Positions 48,601-59,497 of a DNA stretch of 64,000 bases are shown here, one piece after another (positions within the stretch are counted from its first letter, which is position 1; the number at the start of each line of letters is the position of its first letter). The notes under the pieces were generated by a model. It did no database searches and was not told the origin of the DNA. It saw nothing but the letters and a program-made list of their open reading frames with translations. A program made the translations under genes and the position numbers. This DNA comes from Drosophila pseudoobscura (Eukaryota > Arthropoda > Insecta > Diptera > Drosophilidae), in contig NC_046680.1 in the NCBI RefSeq assembly GCF_009870125.1, positions 11,656,001-11,720,000 of the forward strand. The letters run 5' to 3'.

Positions 48601-51600
48601 ATAAGAGCCAAATAATAAACTGATGCAAGTCGAGAGGGACCGTGGTATAAATTTCGGTAAGGACGAGAAAAGATACATAGATCTCTTTCATTTTGCCTTT
48701 TTTCTTGTCGTTTCTTTAAGCATTGATCGATTGTAAACTTGTGTTCTTTTTAGTCGTGGCAACACTAACAAAGTTATTTTATATGTGCTATTTTTTTTAA
48801 ATTTTTTTAAATCTAACAAGTTATGGTATCAGTTTTAGTTGAATTCCCTGGTTATTTTATACACATATTTCTTTATTCTTTGTCGGACCCTATTTAATTG
48901 AATATCTTACAGATCCGTCTGCAGTGCTGGCGGCGGCGACAGTTGAAAATCAGCCATTGCATCAGCAGCAGCAACAGCAGCCGGAGCAACAGCATCAAGA
49001 GCAGCAGGATCAGCAGCAACAGCAACTTGCAGCGATACCATCCCAAACAGCCACGTTAACGCAGTCGGGTGATATCAATGTGGTGGTAGATTCCACACCG
49101 CTGTTCTTTACGGCGCCAGCGGCAGGGACTGGCACTGTGACTGTGTCTGGGGAAGAACTAGAGGGTCAGGGACAGGGAGCGGGAGATCCGGGTACAATAT
49201 CCGCCGAAGCAATGGCCAATGGGGACGGCTTGCACATCGGCAACACATATGAAATCTTTCCAGAAATCTCAACGAGCAGTCTGGCAGCGACTCAGCCCAT
49301 ACCGGCATTGCCAACGACAACGTCGGCGAACATTTCAATGTTCGGGGATATGCAGGATTTTATAGACAACACAGATGTGGCCGCCATATGCACCATACCC
49401 GCCGATGATATGCCAGTGGTGGATGGTGACGATATTGTGATTGATAATAACAATATCAGCTTGGACTTCGATGCTGAGAACCTGTTTGAGGACTTTGAGG
49501 ATGAGGAAGAGGCCGTTGGCGAAGAGGAGGAGGACGAAGACGACGACGAAGACGCTGAAAATGAGGATGAAAATGACAACAATGACGCAGCCACCGATCA
49601 AAATCTGCTGCTAACAAGCGACGACGACGATGTGGATGACTTTGACGACGAGCAGTCCAAGCATCTGCAAAAACCCTACTGCATATTTTGCAACAAAAAG
49701 TTTACGAGCCAATACAAGTTCGAGAATCACATGTTTGTGCATCGAGGTGAGTCTGGAGATCCTCTTATATAGCCATCTCTATACATACGTATGTATGAAT
49801 ATGCCTCTTATATCCGTATATTTCCTTTTTAGGTCTAGCCCCCTACCGCTGTGAGCTCTGCACAAATCTCTACAACATGAAGCGTCTCCTTATCAGGCAC
49901 TACAAAACCGTACACAGGCGCATGCCCACCCGGGACATGGTTCAGGCGAAGGGCGACAAGGTATTGGTGGCGCGCACCAATATCGAGACACTGCAACTGG
50001 ATCTGGATAGGAGTAAGCCAAGAATAAGGCTCTTCATACTTTATCAAATCTACAATTTCTCAATGTAATTGCAGAGCCCATGCTGATGTGTGCCAAGTGT
50101 CCGTTTGAGTGCGAATTGGATACGGAAATGCGAAAGCATCTGAATGCGCATCACGGCATCAATGATGGTGGTAAGTGTAGCCATAGAAAAAGGCAAAGAG
50201 TGCCTTTTCCCTTTCATATGAAGCCATTTTAAAACTATATTTTGCACACTATTCGTTACAGTATCCGTGCATGCCAACGAGGTGTTTATTATACGCAGTG
50301 AGTAGCGTTAAGAAATTGATTTATTTATTTTGAAGGGAGATCTATCTGATCATCTCAGTGCATTAGATGTCCTTACCAGTAGGAGTCCCCATATAGCTAT
50401 ATATTCCTTGTCTATTCCCAGAACTACCCTTTGAGTGTCCGCGATGCATTCGCTCATTTGCGGCCAAGAGCACACTGACCCGCCATCTACAGCGTAGCCA
50501 TTTGGTGGACACGATAATTGAGATGCAATCCAACCAAACAACCACGAACTCGGCAGCCACAGCCACAAGTACCATGTGCACTGCAACCACCTCATTGCCG
50601 GCGAACACGGCTGACGAGCAGCAGCTCGAGACCGATCGGCCGGCCACGTCGGAAACGGAGGCTGTTGGCTATGGCGATGGGGAATGCGGTAAGAGCGACA
50701 ATAGCCTTGCACGAATGAACTCAAATTCCAATTCCAACTATGCCCAACACATGTCGACGCACAATCCGATTGATAAACTAAATATGCTGTTGTTCGATGG
50801 CGAACATGATCTTTGATTGTTGTTGTACTCACCAGAGGTAGCAGTCAAACCTGAAGGCGCAACGACAACAGCAGCCGGAGTTAAAGAAGAGCCAACGACT
50901 ACTTCAACCGCGTCCGCATCCGCATCCGAAACATCATCCATAATATCAACCATAAAAGCAGATCCACCATCAGAAAGAATTCCGAGTCCCCCCGACGAAT
51001 CGTCAGAGCCACGAGCCATGAACGATATAGATTATGTTCCAGTCAAAGGCGAGACAGCATCAGCAGAAGTAAAAGCATCACCACATACCGCCACAATAGA
51101 GTCATCGTCATCCACACCAACGCCATTTGATTTTGACTTTGACTTTATGGGGGATGCAGAAAAATCCAGGCTTACGCCTACGCCCACCACGCCCAGTTCG
51201 AGCAACAAAGAAATCGTCAGCACCACAGATCAGTTCCCCTGCACCACCAATCCGAGCACGAGCATTAGCACCAGCATTAGCACCAGCACAAACACCAATG
51301 CCTTTGCACCGAGCCTCCTAATCAACGGCAGCGACAAACTGTTGACTGTTGCAATGGAGCCATCGCCCATTAAGGGCCTACGTCCGCGAATCCCTCGCAC
51401 CCCCACCTACGCGTGCAAGCAGTGCAAAAAAAGCTTTGATGAGCTGGGAAAGTTGGTAAAGCATGAGATGGATATGCATCCCATTGGCGAATCGTCACGC
51501 TTGGGCTATAAGCACATATGTGGCACCTGCGGTACAACGTATCGTACAATGGCGCTGCTCAAATTCCACATGAAGCGGCATTTGACCCGAAAGTTTACGT

Positions 51601-52187
51601 GCAAGTTGTGTTCAAAGGAGTTTGTACACAAAACAGAACTGGACAGGCACATGCTGGCCAAACATGCCACCGAGAAGTCGTTCCGATGTTCTCTGGATGG
51701 CTGTCGCAAGATGTTCGCCTTCAAGCATCATTTGGTGCGGCATCAGAATGCATCCCATCTGAAGTTGCGCCACGTGTGCGCCATATGCCAGAAAGAGGTG
51801 AAGACCAGCCTGCACCTGAGGCACCACATGACCGTGCACAGAGGCATGACAGCCTACAAGTGTCCCAAATGTGACCGCACATATTTACGTCGCGGAGCGT
51901 AAGTACCCTAGAAATAAGTGACTAGTACGTCTCATATCATGCTAAATATTTCCTCTCCTTTACTTAGCCTTCGTGTCCATGCCCTGTCCGTCCATCATGT
52001 GCAACTTACGGAGACAGAGCTGGCCGAAGTCTTTCGCCACAATGTGGGCTATACCAATCCGCACGACATGAAGGTATTCACACGCAATGGGCAATTGGTG
52101 CGCCGCAAGGAGCTGGAGGCCGAAAAAGAAAAGGAAAGGCAGATGGGTGATGATTCATCCGCTGCAGTGGCGAATATTTCAAAATAA
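45624..52187 (+). CDS. ZAD-type multi-C2H2 zinc-finger protein, 13 coding exons, 1417 aa
   Basis: Coding exons: 45624-45995, 46059-46185, 46253-46690, 46752-46907, 46976-47089, 47176-47526, 48913-49746, 49833-50012, 50075-50170, 50262-50297, 50422-50688, 50836-51898, 51968-52187. Intron 1 is phase 0, the next ten are all phase 1, and the last is phase 2. Exon 1 encodes a zinc-associated (ZAD) dimerisation domain (CRCCLKSD ... CVECSKSLQIAYYF). About 15 C2H2 fingers follow, spread over exons 2-12, with six clustered at the C-terminal end. Exon 7 is Gln-rich at its start and strongly acidic before its finger. The C-terminus ends in a conserved tail (VQLTETELAEVFRHNVGYTN) shared with the gene at 54537. 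ZAD proteins are insect nuclear DNA-binding or architectural factors. The 147-bp intron at 50689-50835 is in frame and broken only by one TGA. Name unknown. Confidence 0.87.
47527..48912 (+). other. Intron 6 of the first ZAD gene
   Basis: A 1.4 kb phase-1 intron, far larger than the other introns of the gene (62-167 bases). It is AT-rich and has no recognised element. It is long enough to hide an alternative exon or an enhancer. Confidence 0.7.
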
Positions 52188-53048
52188 TTCTGAATTCTGA
52201 ATCATGCTCATTAGTAGTCCTGAGAAGTAATGACACCCTGTACAAAGTTTATATAGTTTATAAGTACTGTTTCCATATGCAGTTTTTAACACACACATTT
52301 AATGTCTTGAAGTTTTCCCCGTAAGGCTAGAATTAAGTATGATATCATTATCAAAATCGACCTATTACCGACACATATAGTATGTACATATATTACATGC
52401 AAATATTTTTACATTGAACAATTGTAGCGATTTGGTTTGAATATATGTATAATAATCTAGTAATGGATTTCCTTTAAGCGGATCTGGGAATGGTGGCCTC
52501 GAATTACAGTCGTTCCACACTTAACTGGCAGCCGATGCACTCGAGTGGGACTGCAATGGCAACTCCCCTACCCAAGGAATGGTCTCCAATGGAACCCAAT
52601 CACGACCAACGCGCTCTGCTTGGCCAAAGAGCTATACAATAGTCTAAGAATATAACACATTTATTTTTATATAAGCTATAGACTCCAAATAGGGATAGAG
52701 TAGCGAACGCCGATTCGACACATTTTTGTTTGTAAATTGGATATTTGAAAGCAATAAAACAACCTGTTAGCATAATCTCTCCGTACGCTCGATGTAGAAG
52801 TGCCTTCTATCCTTCTTTATTTTTCCATTATCGCATTTCTGATACGATTCAAATATCCCCTTTTATGAAGATCCTATGTTGTGGATACAAACGGATTGTT
52901 TAAAACAAGTTTACGTGTATTTACAAATGTAACATAATCACTTTGAGTCAGTTCGGTTTAATTAATAAAGTAAGCAAAATAGTACGCTAACAAAGGTAAT
53001 CGTAGATGCATGAATACTAATGGTATCAGAATAATCAGTTCATTTTGG
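52188..53048. other. 3' UTRs between convergent genes
   Basis: The plus-strand ZAD gene has AATAAA at 52753-52758, giving a 3' UTR of about 0.57 kb. The minus-strand CENP-B-like gene has AATAAA at 52821-52816. The two 3' ends nearly meet. No other gene is visible. Confidence 0.55.
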
Positions 53049-53799
53049 TTAAGGGATGTGTTCCGTTTTCAAGTTGTTCCTCTTCCAAGTCCACTGGTTC
53101 TCCAAGCTGCTTAGCTGTTGATATGATACATAATCGTCTTTGGCAAACTCCTTCAAGCGAGCTATCTGCGTCATTGCCTCGTCAAAGGTTGTTATCGGAT
53201 TGTGAATAAATTCAGGTGCATCGAATGGGGAAATCACAGTATCCTCCTCATCATCCATTATGGGCTCGGATTTCACCAGGATGGCCTCAAACTGCTGCAC
53301 GTCCAGTGTTTCGCGTTTTGGGTGGAAGGTTATGTTGTGTCGTTTGCGCCACTTCTGCAGCCAACCGTCTGAGGCCGAGAAGCCAGTGTATCCCAGATGT
53401 TGGGCTATTTCTCGCGCCTTTGTCCTTACCTCCTGTCCAGACAAGCGAATGTTCTCGCTTCTGGCCCTGGTGAACCAGCTGAAGCACAAATCATCAATGT
53501 GGGAGCCCTGTAGGCTCAGACAGTTCTTCTTCTGATGGCCATTGACTCCTGATTTCAATTTAGTATCGATTTGCCCTTTGTTCTTCAAAATTCCAGCTGC
53601 TTGTGTTTTGCCTATATTAAATCTGGAAAAAGTCAATTTTTTTAGACATGTTGTTTATGCATGTAACAGTCTTAAAAGACTCTTACCTTCTGGCAAGATC
53701 CCGAACGGACAGTTTCTCCTTCTCCTGCACCTGGATAACTTCACTTTTTTCGTTCAAAGAAAGCAATCTACGGGGAGTCCTGCTTCTGCCAGGCGGCAT
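53049..53799 (-). CDS. Domesticated pogo/CENP-B-type DNA-binding protein, 228 aa
   Basis: Coding exons on the minus strand: 53799-53687 and 53622-53049, joined by a 64-base phase-2 intron. The first about 60 residues form a CENP-B N-terminal/psq helix-turn-helix (LNEKSEVIQVQEKEKLSVRD, then ARRFNIGKTQAAGILKNKG). Residues about 75-145 form the second CENPB-type (Tc5) helix-turn-helix (LCFSWFTRARSENI, GYTGFSASDGWLQKWRKRHN). This is the two-part DNA-binding module of pogo/Tigger transposases, but no DDE domain follows. Instead there is an acidic tail. With an intact frame, an intron and a conserved neighbourhood it is a host gene derived from a transposase. It may correspond to D. melanogaster cag, named from memory and unverified. 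Confidence 0.82.
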
Positions 53800-54536
53800 T
53801 TTTAGTTGCGTTGCTGCAAAGTCTGCAGCGCCTAAACAAAACTCAGTCAAGTCGCTGATAAATATCAAAATATATTAGGCCTCCCCTCCCTCCCGTTTAA
53901 GACCACATAATTTTTATTTTCTTTAGGTTTTAAGCCTGAGTAAAGGTGGAAATTGCCAAGTCAGAGAATTGAAGATGTTGGAGTACTTGATAAGTTGTAC
54001 ATCAATGAAGTCAATTAGTTTGGTACGGCGCTGATAAGAAATTTTGTAAATACCATTATACTTTCTTAGAGATGGGAAGTTTTTCCTTGTGTTGTATGGC
54101 ACAATTAAAAATTAGGCGTTATCGATGTTATTTGAAACTATATGGCCAGTGTGTGCCCATCAAATTTTTCTGCTTAGAAGTCTGTTTTTTCCTTTAGCCA
54201 GGCTGACCATTTACAGCATATTTTGACGTCGAAGTTAAGTTAACGGCATATTTACTCAATTTCATCATTCATTAGTACTCAGATCCTTGTCACCCATTCA
54301 CTTTCAAACAATTTCTCTTTGGCGCGCACCACTCGCAAGCTTGATATCGATAGGACCATTATGCTCAATAGAGGTGGTAGTACATCGATGTTTGCGAAAA
54401 GAACTGCAAAAGAGCGGTACAAAACACATTGTCGGCAGTCAATTTTATTTCCTTCTTAAAACAAACAAACAAGCCTGTAACAAACATTAAAAACAACAAA
54501 CAGCAGCTAGAGAATCAATACGAAATAGGAGCGACA
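53800..54536. other. Promoter region between divergent CENP-B-like and second ZAD genes
   Basis: Contains a DRE (TATCGATA) at 54345-54352, about 190 bases from the ZAD ATG, and a weaker ATCGATG at 54122. No coding sequence is supported. The frame upstream of 54537 is A/C-rich leader. Confidence 0.5.
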
Positions 54537-56981
54537 ATGGAAGCCGCAACCGCGTTTGCGGATTCCGCGCTGTCGCCGATTAACAAACGGAACTTGGCAA
54601 AGTGTCGAGCGTGTCTATCTGTGAATCGAAAAACCGTGAAGTTGGACGCCAAAATGCCAAATCTGCAAAGGTCGCGCACCTATGGCCAGAGTCTGAGTCA
54701 GTGTACCAACCTCGAAATGAGGGCGATCAGCCCCGGCGGCTACCACTGGCCAATGCAGATCTGTGTGCGGTGTTGCCGCGCCCTCGAGGTGGCCACGCAC
54801 TTTGTGGAAATGGCTCTTGAATCCAATCTCAAGCTGTATGCCGAAGCTAAAACGGTAAAACTGCCCAGTCCCCCCGGAGAGCTTAAGCGGAAGGCTAGCT
54901 CCGAAACGCTTCAGTGGAATCAGTTCAGTGAGGAGTTCGACAAGTTTGTGGAGAGCTACGATGGTGTGCCAGGACCAATTGAAGAGAATGTGCTGTATAT
55001 GAGAGGTGCAAAGATTCCGCGTCTGGATGCGGATGTTATGGCCAAAAGGACCCCAAAAGAGGATGATGGTACGAATCTTTCTCCCTCTCCTGTCCTGTAT
55101 TGTATATATTTAATGTAAATTTTGTTTTATTAGTGATTCTGTTTGATGTCAAGTATGACAACAACGATTTGGAAGAGGAGGATGAGAATGACGGCTCAGA
55201 TGCCAAGAACAATGAGACCTTTTTTGAGAATAGTATTACGACGGGCTCCCCATTGCCACCAGGCAATCCTCAGACAATCAAATCAGTGGGCAGCCAAGGT
55301 GGCGAGAATAATAATAATTACAAATTTAATTTCAACAACAACAAAAACGGTGACATGTCCAGTTTCCCCGATGTCGAGCGCGATCTTATACAACGCGCTC
55401 TGTACATGACACTGAACGATGATGACAGCAACACGAATAACACGGCGCAGAAAGAGCAGGCCATTGAGTCCATCAAAAACATACTGCTAAATGGTAAACC
55501 GAGTAATTGAGTTTTGGAATGTATTAACCATGGACTTCTTCTTGTTTTGTAGAGAGTGAGAGTGTTGGATCCCTGCAAGGCTCCTCTACGAGTGGTGTAG
55601 CAATCAGGAAAGATAGCCCCGACATACCCATGCTGAACTGCCACATTTGCGAGTATGCGAACACCGAGGCGAAACAGATCAGGAGTCATTATATTGGCAT
55701 TCACAAGATGGATATGGCCGAAGATGATATCATTGGATTGACCAAAAGTGCGTATCCAGTAAATTGTATATCTGAGAAGAACTATAATTCTCGACTTCGT
55801 TCTAGATCAAAGCTTCAAGTGTCGCCCTTGCAATAGTTATGATACGAAGAACCGACAGGAAATGCAAAAACATCTTATTCATCATCATAAAATTGATGGG
55901 GATTTTGGTAAGCAGAAGACAAAAATTCCTTATGATGCCTCCATCCTATTCTGTATGTTGTCTGCATTACGACTTGCAGAAATGTACTGCTATGTGCAGC
56001 AGAACTGCCCAGCTTGTCCGCGGGTCTTCAAAGATCAGAGATCAGCCAGAACTCATTATACAAGGATGCATACTCAAGCGGCCCGAGAACCACCCGAAGC
56101 GCACACATGCGGGGCATGCGGTAAAGTTTTCAACCAGAAGGCCAGCCTGCAGGCCCACCAACGATTCTGCCAGGTGAAGGACCCCGTCCAGTGCACCTTC
56201 TGCGAGCTGAAGTTCAGTAGCCTGCGCAAGTACGAAATCCATTTGCAACAGCTACATTCAGTGGACACACTGCATGCATGCGAAATCTGTCACAAGACTT
56301 TCAAGAGTGCAGACTTCCTGGCCGTACACCGTAAGAGGCACTCCGAGCGCCATTACCAGTGCGACAAGTGCTCCCTAAACTACATTAACGCGGCCGAGCT
56401 GCGAGTGCATTACGAGCGCGCCCATGTAAACGACGAGCAAGTTAGCTGCCTCATATGCGGGAGTCAGTTCCAAAACTTTGCTTTGATGCGCGAGCATGAG
56501 AACAGGAGTCACCAGAAACAGGTTTGGCGCTGCGATAAGTGCAACTTTGAGGCCTCATCGCGGGCTCGCATGCGTCAGCATCAATTTGAGCACACCGCCT
56601 ATCCTTACAAATGCAGACACTGCCCCGAGGAGTTTGCCGATCGCAAAAAGTACGTATGGGAGCTCGAAATTGCGGACAGTTGGCCACTATAAAAGTAATT
56701 GAATATTGATTCTCTGACTATTTAGAATCCGACTACATTCCAAAAAGGTGCACTGCATCGAGCTGAGCGATGAGCAGCTGGCCGAGATGTTTCGCGAGAG
56801 GACTGGCTATACAAATCGGCACGATGCCTTTAACAAGAATAATACCTCACTTGAAATTCCAGGATTTAGCGAAGATTGCTTTAGTGAGCTGAAAAGCCTA
56901 GGGGTCGACTACGACGATATCACATCAGATCTCTTCTCGAATTCCACCACTCTGGACGAACTGCTCGACTTGATTCCCTGA
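54537..56981 (+). CDS. Second ZAD-type C2H2 zinc-finger protein, 704 aa
   Basis: Coding exons: 54537-55068, 55134-55493, 55553-55747, 55806-55907, 55980-56649, 56726-56981. Four phase-1 introns are followed by a final phase-2 intron, the same pattern as the 3' end of the gene at 45624. The N-terminus is a ZAD (CRACLSVNRK ... CVRCCRALEVATHFVEMAL). An acidic, Asn-rich spacer follows, then about ten C2H2 fingers. One is C2HC-like (CGACGKVF ... HQRFC). The C-terminus carries the tail IELSDEQLAEMFRERTGYTN, matching the paralogue, and ends in a short acidic LDELLDLIP. The ATG at 54537 is chosen because the upstream extension of the frame is low-complexity leader. The intron at 55908-55979 is 72 bases with no stop, so its retention would only insert 24 residues. 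Name unknown. Confidence 0.87.
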
Positions 56982-57265
56982 ACTGAGGACCGATCCGATC
57001 CGATCCATTTACCTGCATAGAAGTTAAGAGATCATGAAACATTACAAAAAAAGAATAGCTAACGAGAGCTAGAAGACTGTACCCAATTTACACCACACCA
57101 ACAATCGACCGACAAATTTCCATTACTTTGTTGCTTTCATAAATTATTTTGCTCAGAGAACTCAGACCGAACCGAAGCGAACCTGCTGGTGGTATTTACA
57201 TTCACGTGTATGTCACTGAAGGTACATAGAAACGAAACCATGATATTTCTGAAGTTACCAATCTC

Positions 57266-57271
57266 AATAAA
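57266..57271 (+). terminator. Poly(A) signal of the second ZAD gene
   Basis: AATAAA about 285 bases after the stop. It lies within 100 bases of the convergent ND-B14 stop codon. Confidence 0.55.
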
Positions 57272-57364
57272 CCGTTATAAAAGTGCTTCTGAAGCGCCCC
57301 CAGATCTTTTGTTACTTGTTCACTCCGGACTCGGAATATATTTAAGCTACTTTAATTTGAAAAT

Positions 57365-57862
57365 CTAATTAACGCCCTGGACGAATTTTGAGAGGAAGTC
57401 TGTGGGCTTGGGCTCCTGCGACTCCTTCCAGTAGCGCATAATATGGCCTTTTTGTTTCCAGATCTCCACCGTCTCCTTCAGCTCCATTTGCCCCTGTAAA
57501 AAGGATGTCGATTAGATACTGAATGATCTTGTCCCAGCGTAGACGCACCTTGATGACGAGCATGTCAATCACGCGTATGTCGGTTACATGACGGTCCTTG
57601 ACAAATTGCTCGCGCAACTTGGAGCGGCACTGCTCCACAGTCATAGGAATATCGTAGTCCATTACTGGAAGGGTACAGAATTGTTTATATAGTGTCGGGA
57701 CACTGAAAGATGACATAACCAAGAGCACTAACCGATGTAGGGAATCTGGCGGTACCAGGCCTTGTAAAGGTTCAGGGCACGCTTGCGTGCCTCCTCCCTG
57801 TCGACGGACAGAATGGGACGCACCTGCTGTACGGCCCGTTTAATGGCTTCACGTCCGGCCAT
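57365..57862 (-). CDS. ND-B14: Complex I subunit NDUFA6/B14 (LYR-motif protein), 124 aa
   Basis: Coding exons on the minus strand: 57862-57733, 57664-57549, 57493-57365, with phase-1 and phase-0 introns of 68 and 55 bases. An accessory subunit of mitochondrial respiratory complex I from the LYR family, which binds the mitochondrial acyl-carrier protein. The LYR signature appears as LYKAWYRQIP (a Lys variant) near residue 32, followed by the family body (VEQCRSKLREQFVKDRHVTD) and the tail KESQEPKPTDFLSKFVQG. Length matches the family. Partial DRE sites (GCATCGATG) lie about 85 bases upstream. It converges with the second ZAD gene. Confidence 0.95.
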
Positions 57863-58512
57863 GGCTGTTTCGGTTTTTTGCGCAAAATTATTTTTACCGA
57901 AGTAATTAGTGATGTAATTTCTGCCGATGTTTACTGATGTTTTCCGATGCATCGATGTTTTGCAAAACATCGGTAGTTTAATATCATACCTTTGCGTATT
58001 TGTCTTCTGTAAGCAGCAACACAGCAATACCAAAGTAAGGAAACATATTTGACTTAAAATGAATCAAATTTACTATAGATGGTATAAATTTGTTTAAATA
58101 TGAAACTGCGAATGCCGTTAACATCATTCGAAGGCAACCCGTTGTGTGTTTGGGAAGGGTATTGTTCAGTCACAGACATATACCTTATTAATATTACAGA
58201 ATAGACAGTACAATCTCATACACAAATATTCATAAATACAATTGTCCATGTCACTTCATGTCAATGAATATGACGACACGAAAATTACATTAGCAACTAA
58301 GAATAGACAATTGCACTTGTAAACTCGAACCCACCAAAAAGGGTGAAGCAATAAACTATTTAATCTATGTCACTAATTTTCCCATCACAATCATCAAAGG
58401 CTGTCGCCGTTTCTTCAGATCTTGGTTTCGCGGTCATACATCGATGCATCGAAGAATAAATCCGATGTTTTCATTCAAATTTACATCACTAGAAGTAATT
58501 AGTGTGATTTTC
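57863..58512. other. Upstream region of ND-B14
   Basis: Contains DRE-like ATCGATG sites near 57950 and 58440-58449 and no coding sequence. Confidence 0.5.
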
Positions 58513-58737
58513 AGTGTGACCGACCCTCAGAAATATACCAAAACATACCGTCTAATTTTCAAAATATACCGTAAATATACTGATGAATTCAAGTTTTCTT
58601 ATACATATTCCTCGTTTTTGATATTCCATCGAATATTACTAACTATATAGAACATTTAGCCATGCCCACATAATTTTATCCGATTAACGAATCTATTTTC
58701 TACAAGATTGGATAGATTTTAACACTTACTTTTATTT
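58513..58737. repeat. Promoter-containing repeat, copy 2
   Basis: A second copy of the 224-base segment found upstream of 128up (39191-39414), same orientation, with motif 1 (AGTGTGACCG) and three AAATATACC motif-6-like sites kept. Similarity fades on both sides. Here the only nearby gene in the matching direction is ND-B14, about 0.65 kb away. It could be a dispersed repeat or a duplicated promoter. Confidence 0.8.
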
Positions 58738-58744
58738 AACATTA

Positions 58745-58836
58745 AAATTGTGAGGCCTCGTAGGCATGAGTGCGCCTGCTGGTAGATCTTGCGTATTTGC
58801 GGTCCGTCGTAGCGCTTGGAGCCCGTGAGCTATTTG
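58745..58836 (-). pseudogene. Exon-like coding fragment of unknown gene
   Basis: On the minus strand a CTTACAAATAG acceptor-like site is followed by a GC-rich frame beginning LTGSKRYDGPQIRKIYQQAH and running about 30 codons. Its codons differ from the AT-rich surroundings and look protein-coding. No complete gene is joined to it. I do not recognise the source. Confidence 0.35.
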
Positions 58837-59169
58837 TAAGGAACTTGCACGATTTTATATTTATATTTTAACATACTATACTATATTTAACACACTATAT
58901 ATTGAAAATATATACATATCTCTCTGTATAAATTGTTGGTGGTCCTGAACAGGAGCGATTTGCAAGGATAGGATAAGTTGGGGTTGACTCCATCCGGATT
59001 GGGAGTATCCATCTTGGAGACTGTACACACACACAGCTTTTAGCACTTTTGTTTTGCTCTTACTTCGCTTTTTCGTACTCTTCTTACGATCTTGTCCGTT
59101 GACGCACACATATGTACAATTAAATTGAAACATATGTTTCGCTATATAGCGAAAGATATTGCCAGATAG

Positions 59170-59497
59170 ATGCTTTCAATTTGCGTTCAACTTTACAACA
59201 TTACACCCGAAATTGCCGCGTCTGTGGCAGTGACGGACAATGGTAGGAAGAGGAGGAGGAGAGGTAGCCAGCAACAACAGCAGCATCCAATAATACCACA
59301 GCCAATACCAGCTTCCGAAGATGACAATGGCCAATGGACGGACTGCAGTCCAGTCGAGGACCACTACTGGGTGGAGCAGGCCAGCAGCCTGTACGAGAGC
59401 GACTTCCCGCACGGCGCCTACTAAATCCACGCTCGACCTAGACGAAGCAGCCAAACGCACAATAAACACACTCAGCTGCCACTTAAAAAAAAAAAGA
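59170..59497 (+). pseudogene. Probable retrocopy of the 3' end of an unknown gene
   Basis: An open frame ending at TAA 59422-59424 has coding-like composition: a basic patch (GRKRRRRG), a Gln run, and an acidic/aromatic C-terminus (DCSPVEDHYWVEQASSLYES). The stop is followed by 36 bases, then AATAAA (59461-59466), 18 bases, then an A11 run (59485-59495). Stop, short UTR, signal and A-tract in this order are typical of a reverse-transcribed mRNA. The N-terminal part is missing or unrelated, so it is probably 5'-truncated. The parent gene is not recognised. Confidence 0.45.
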
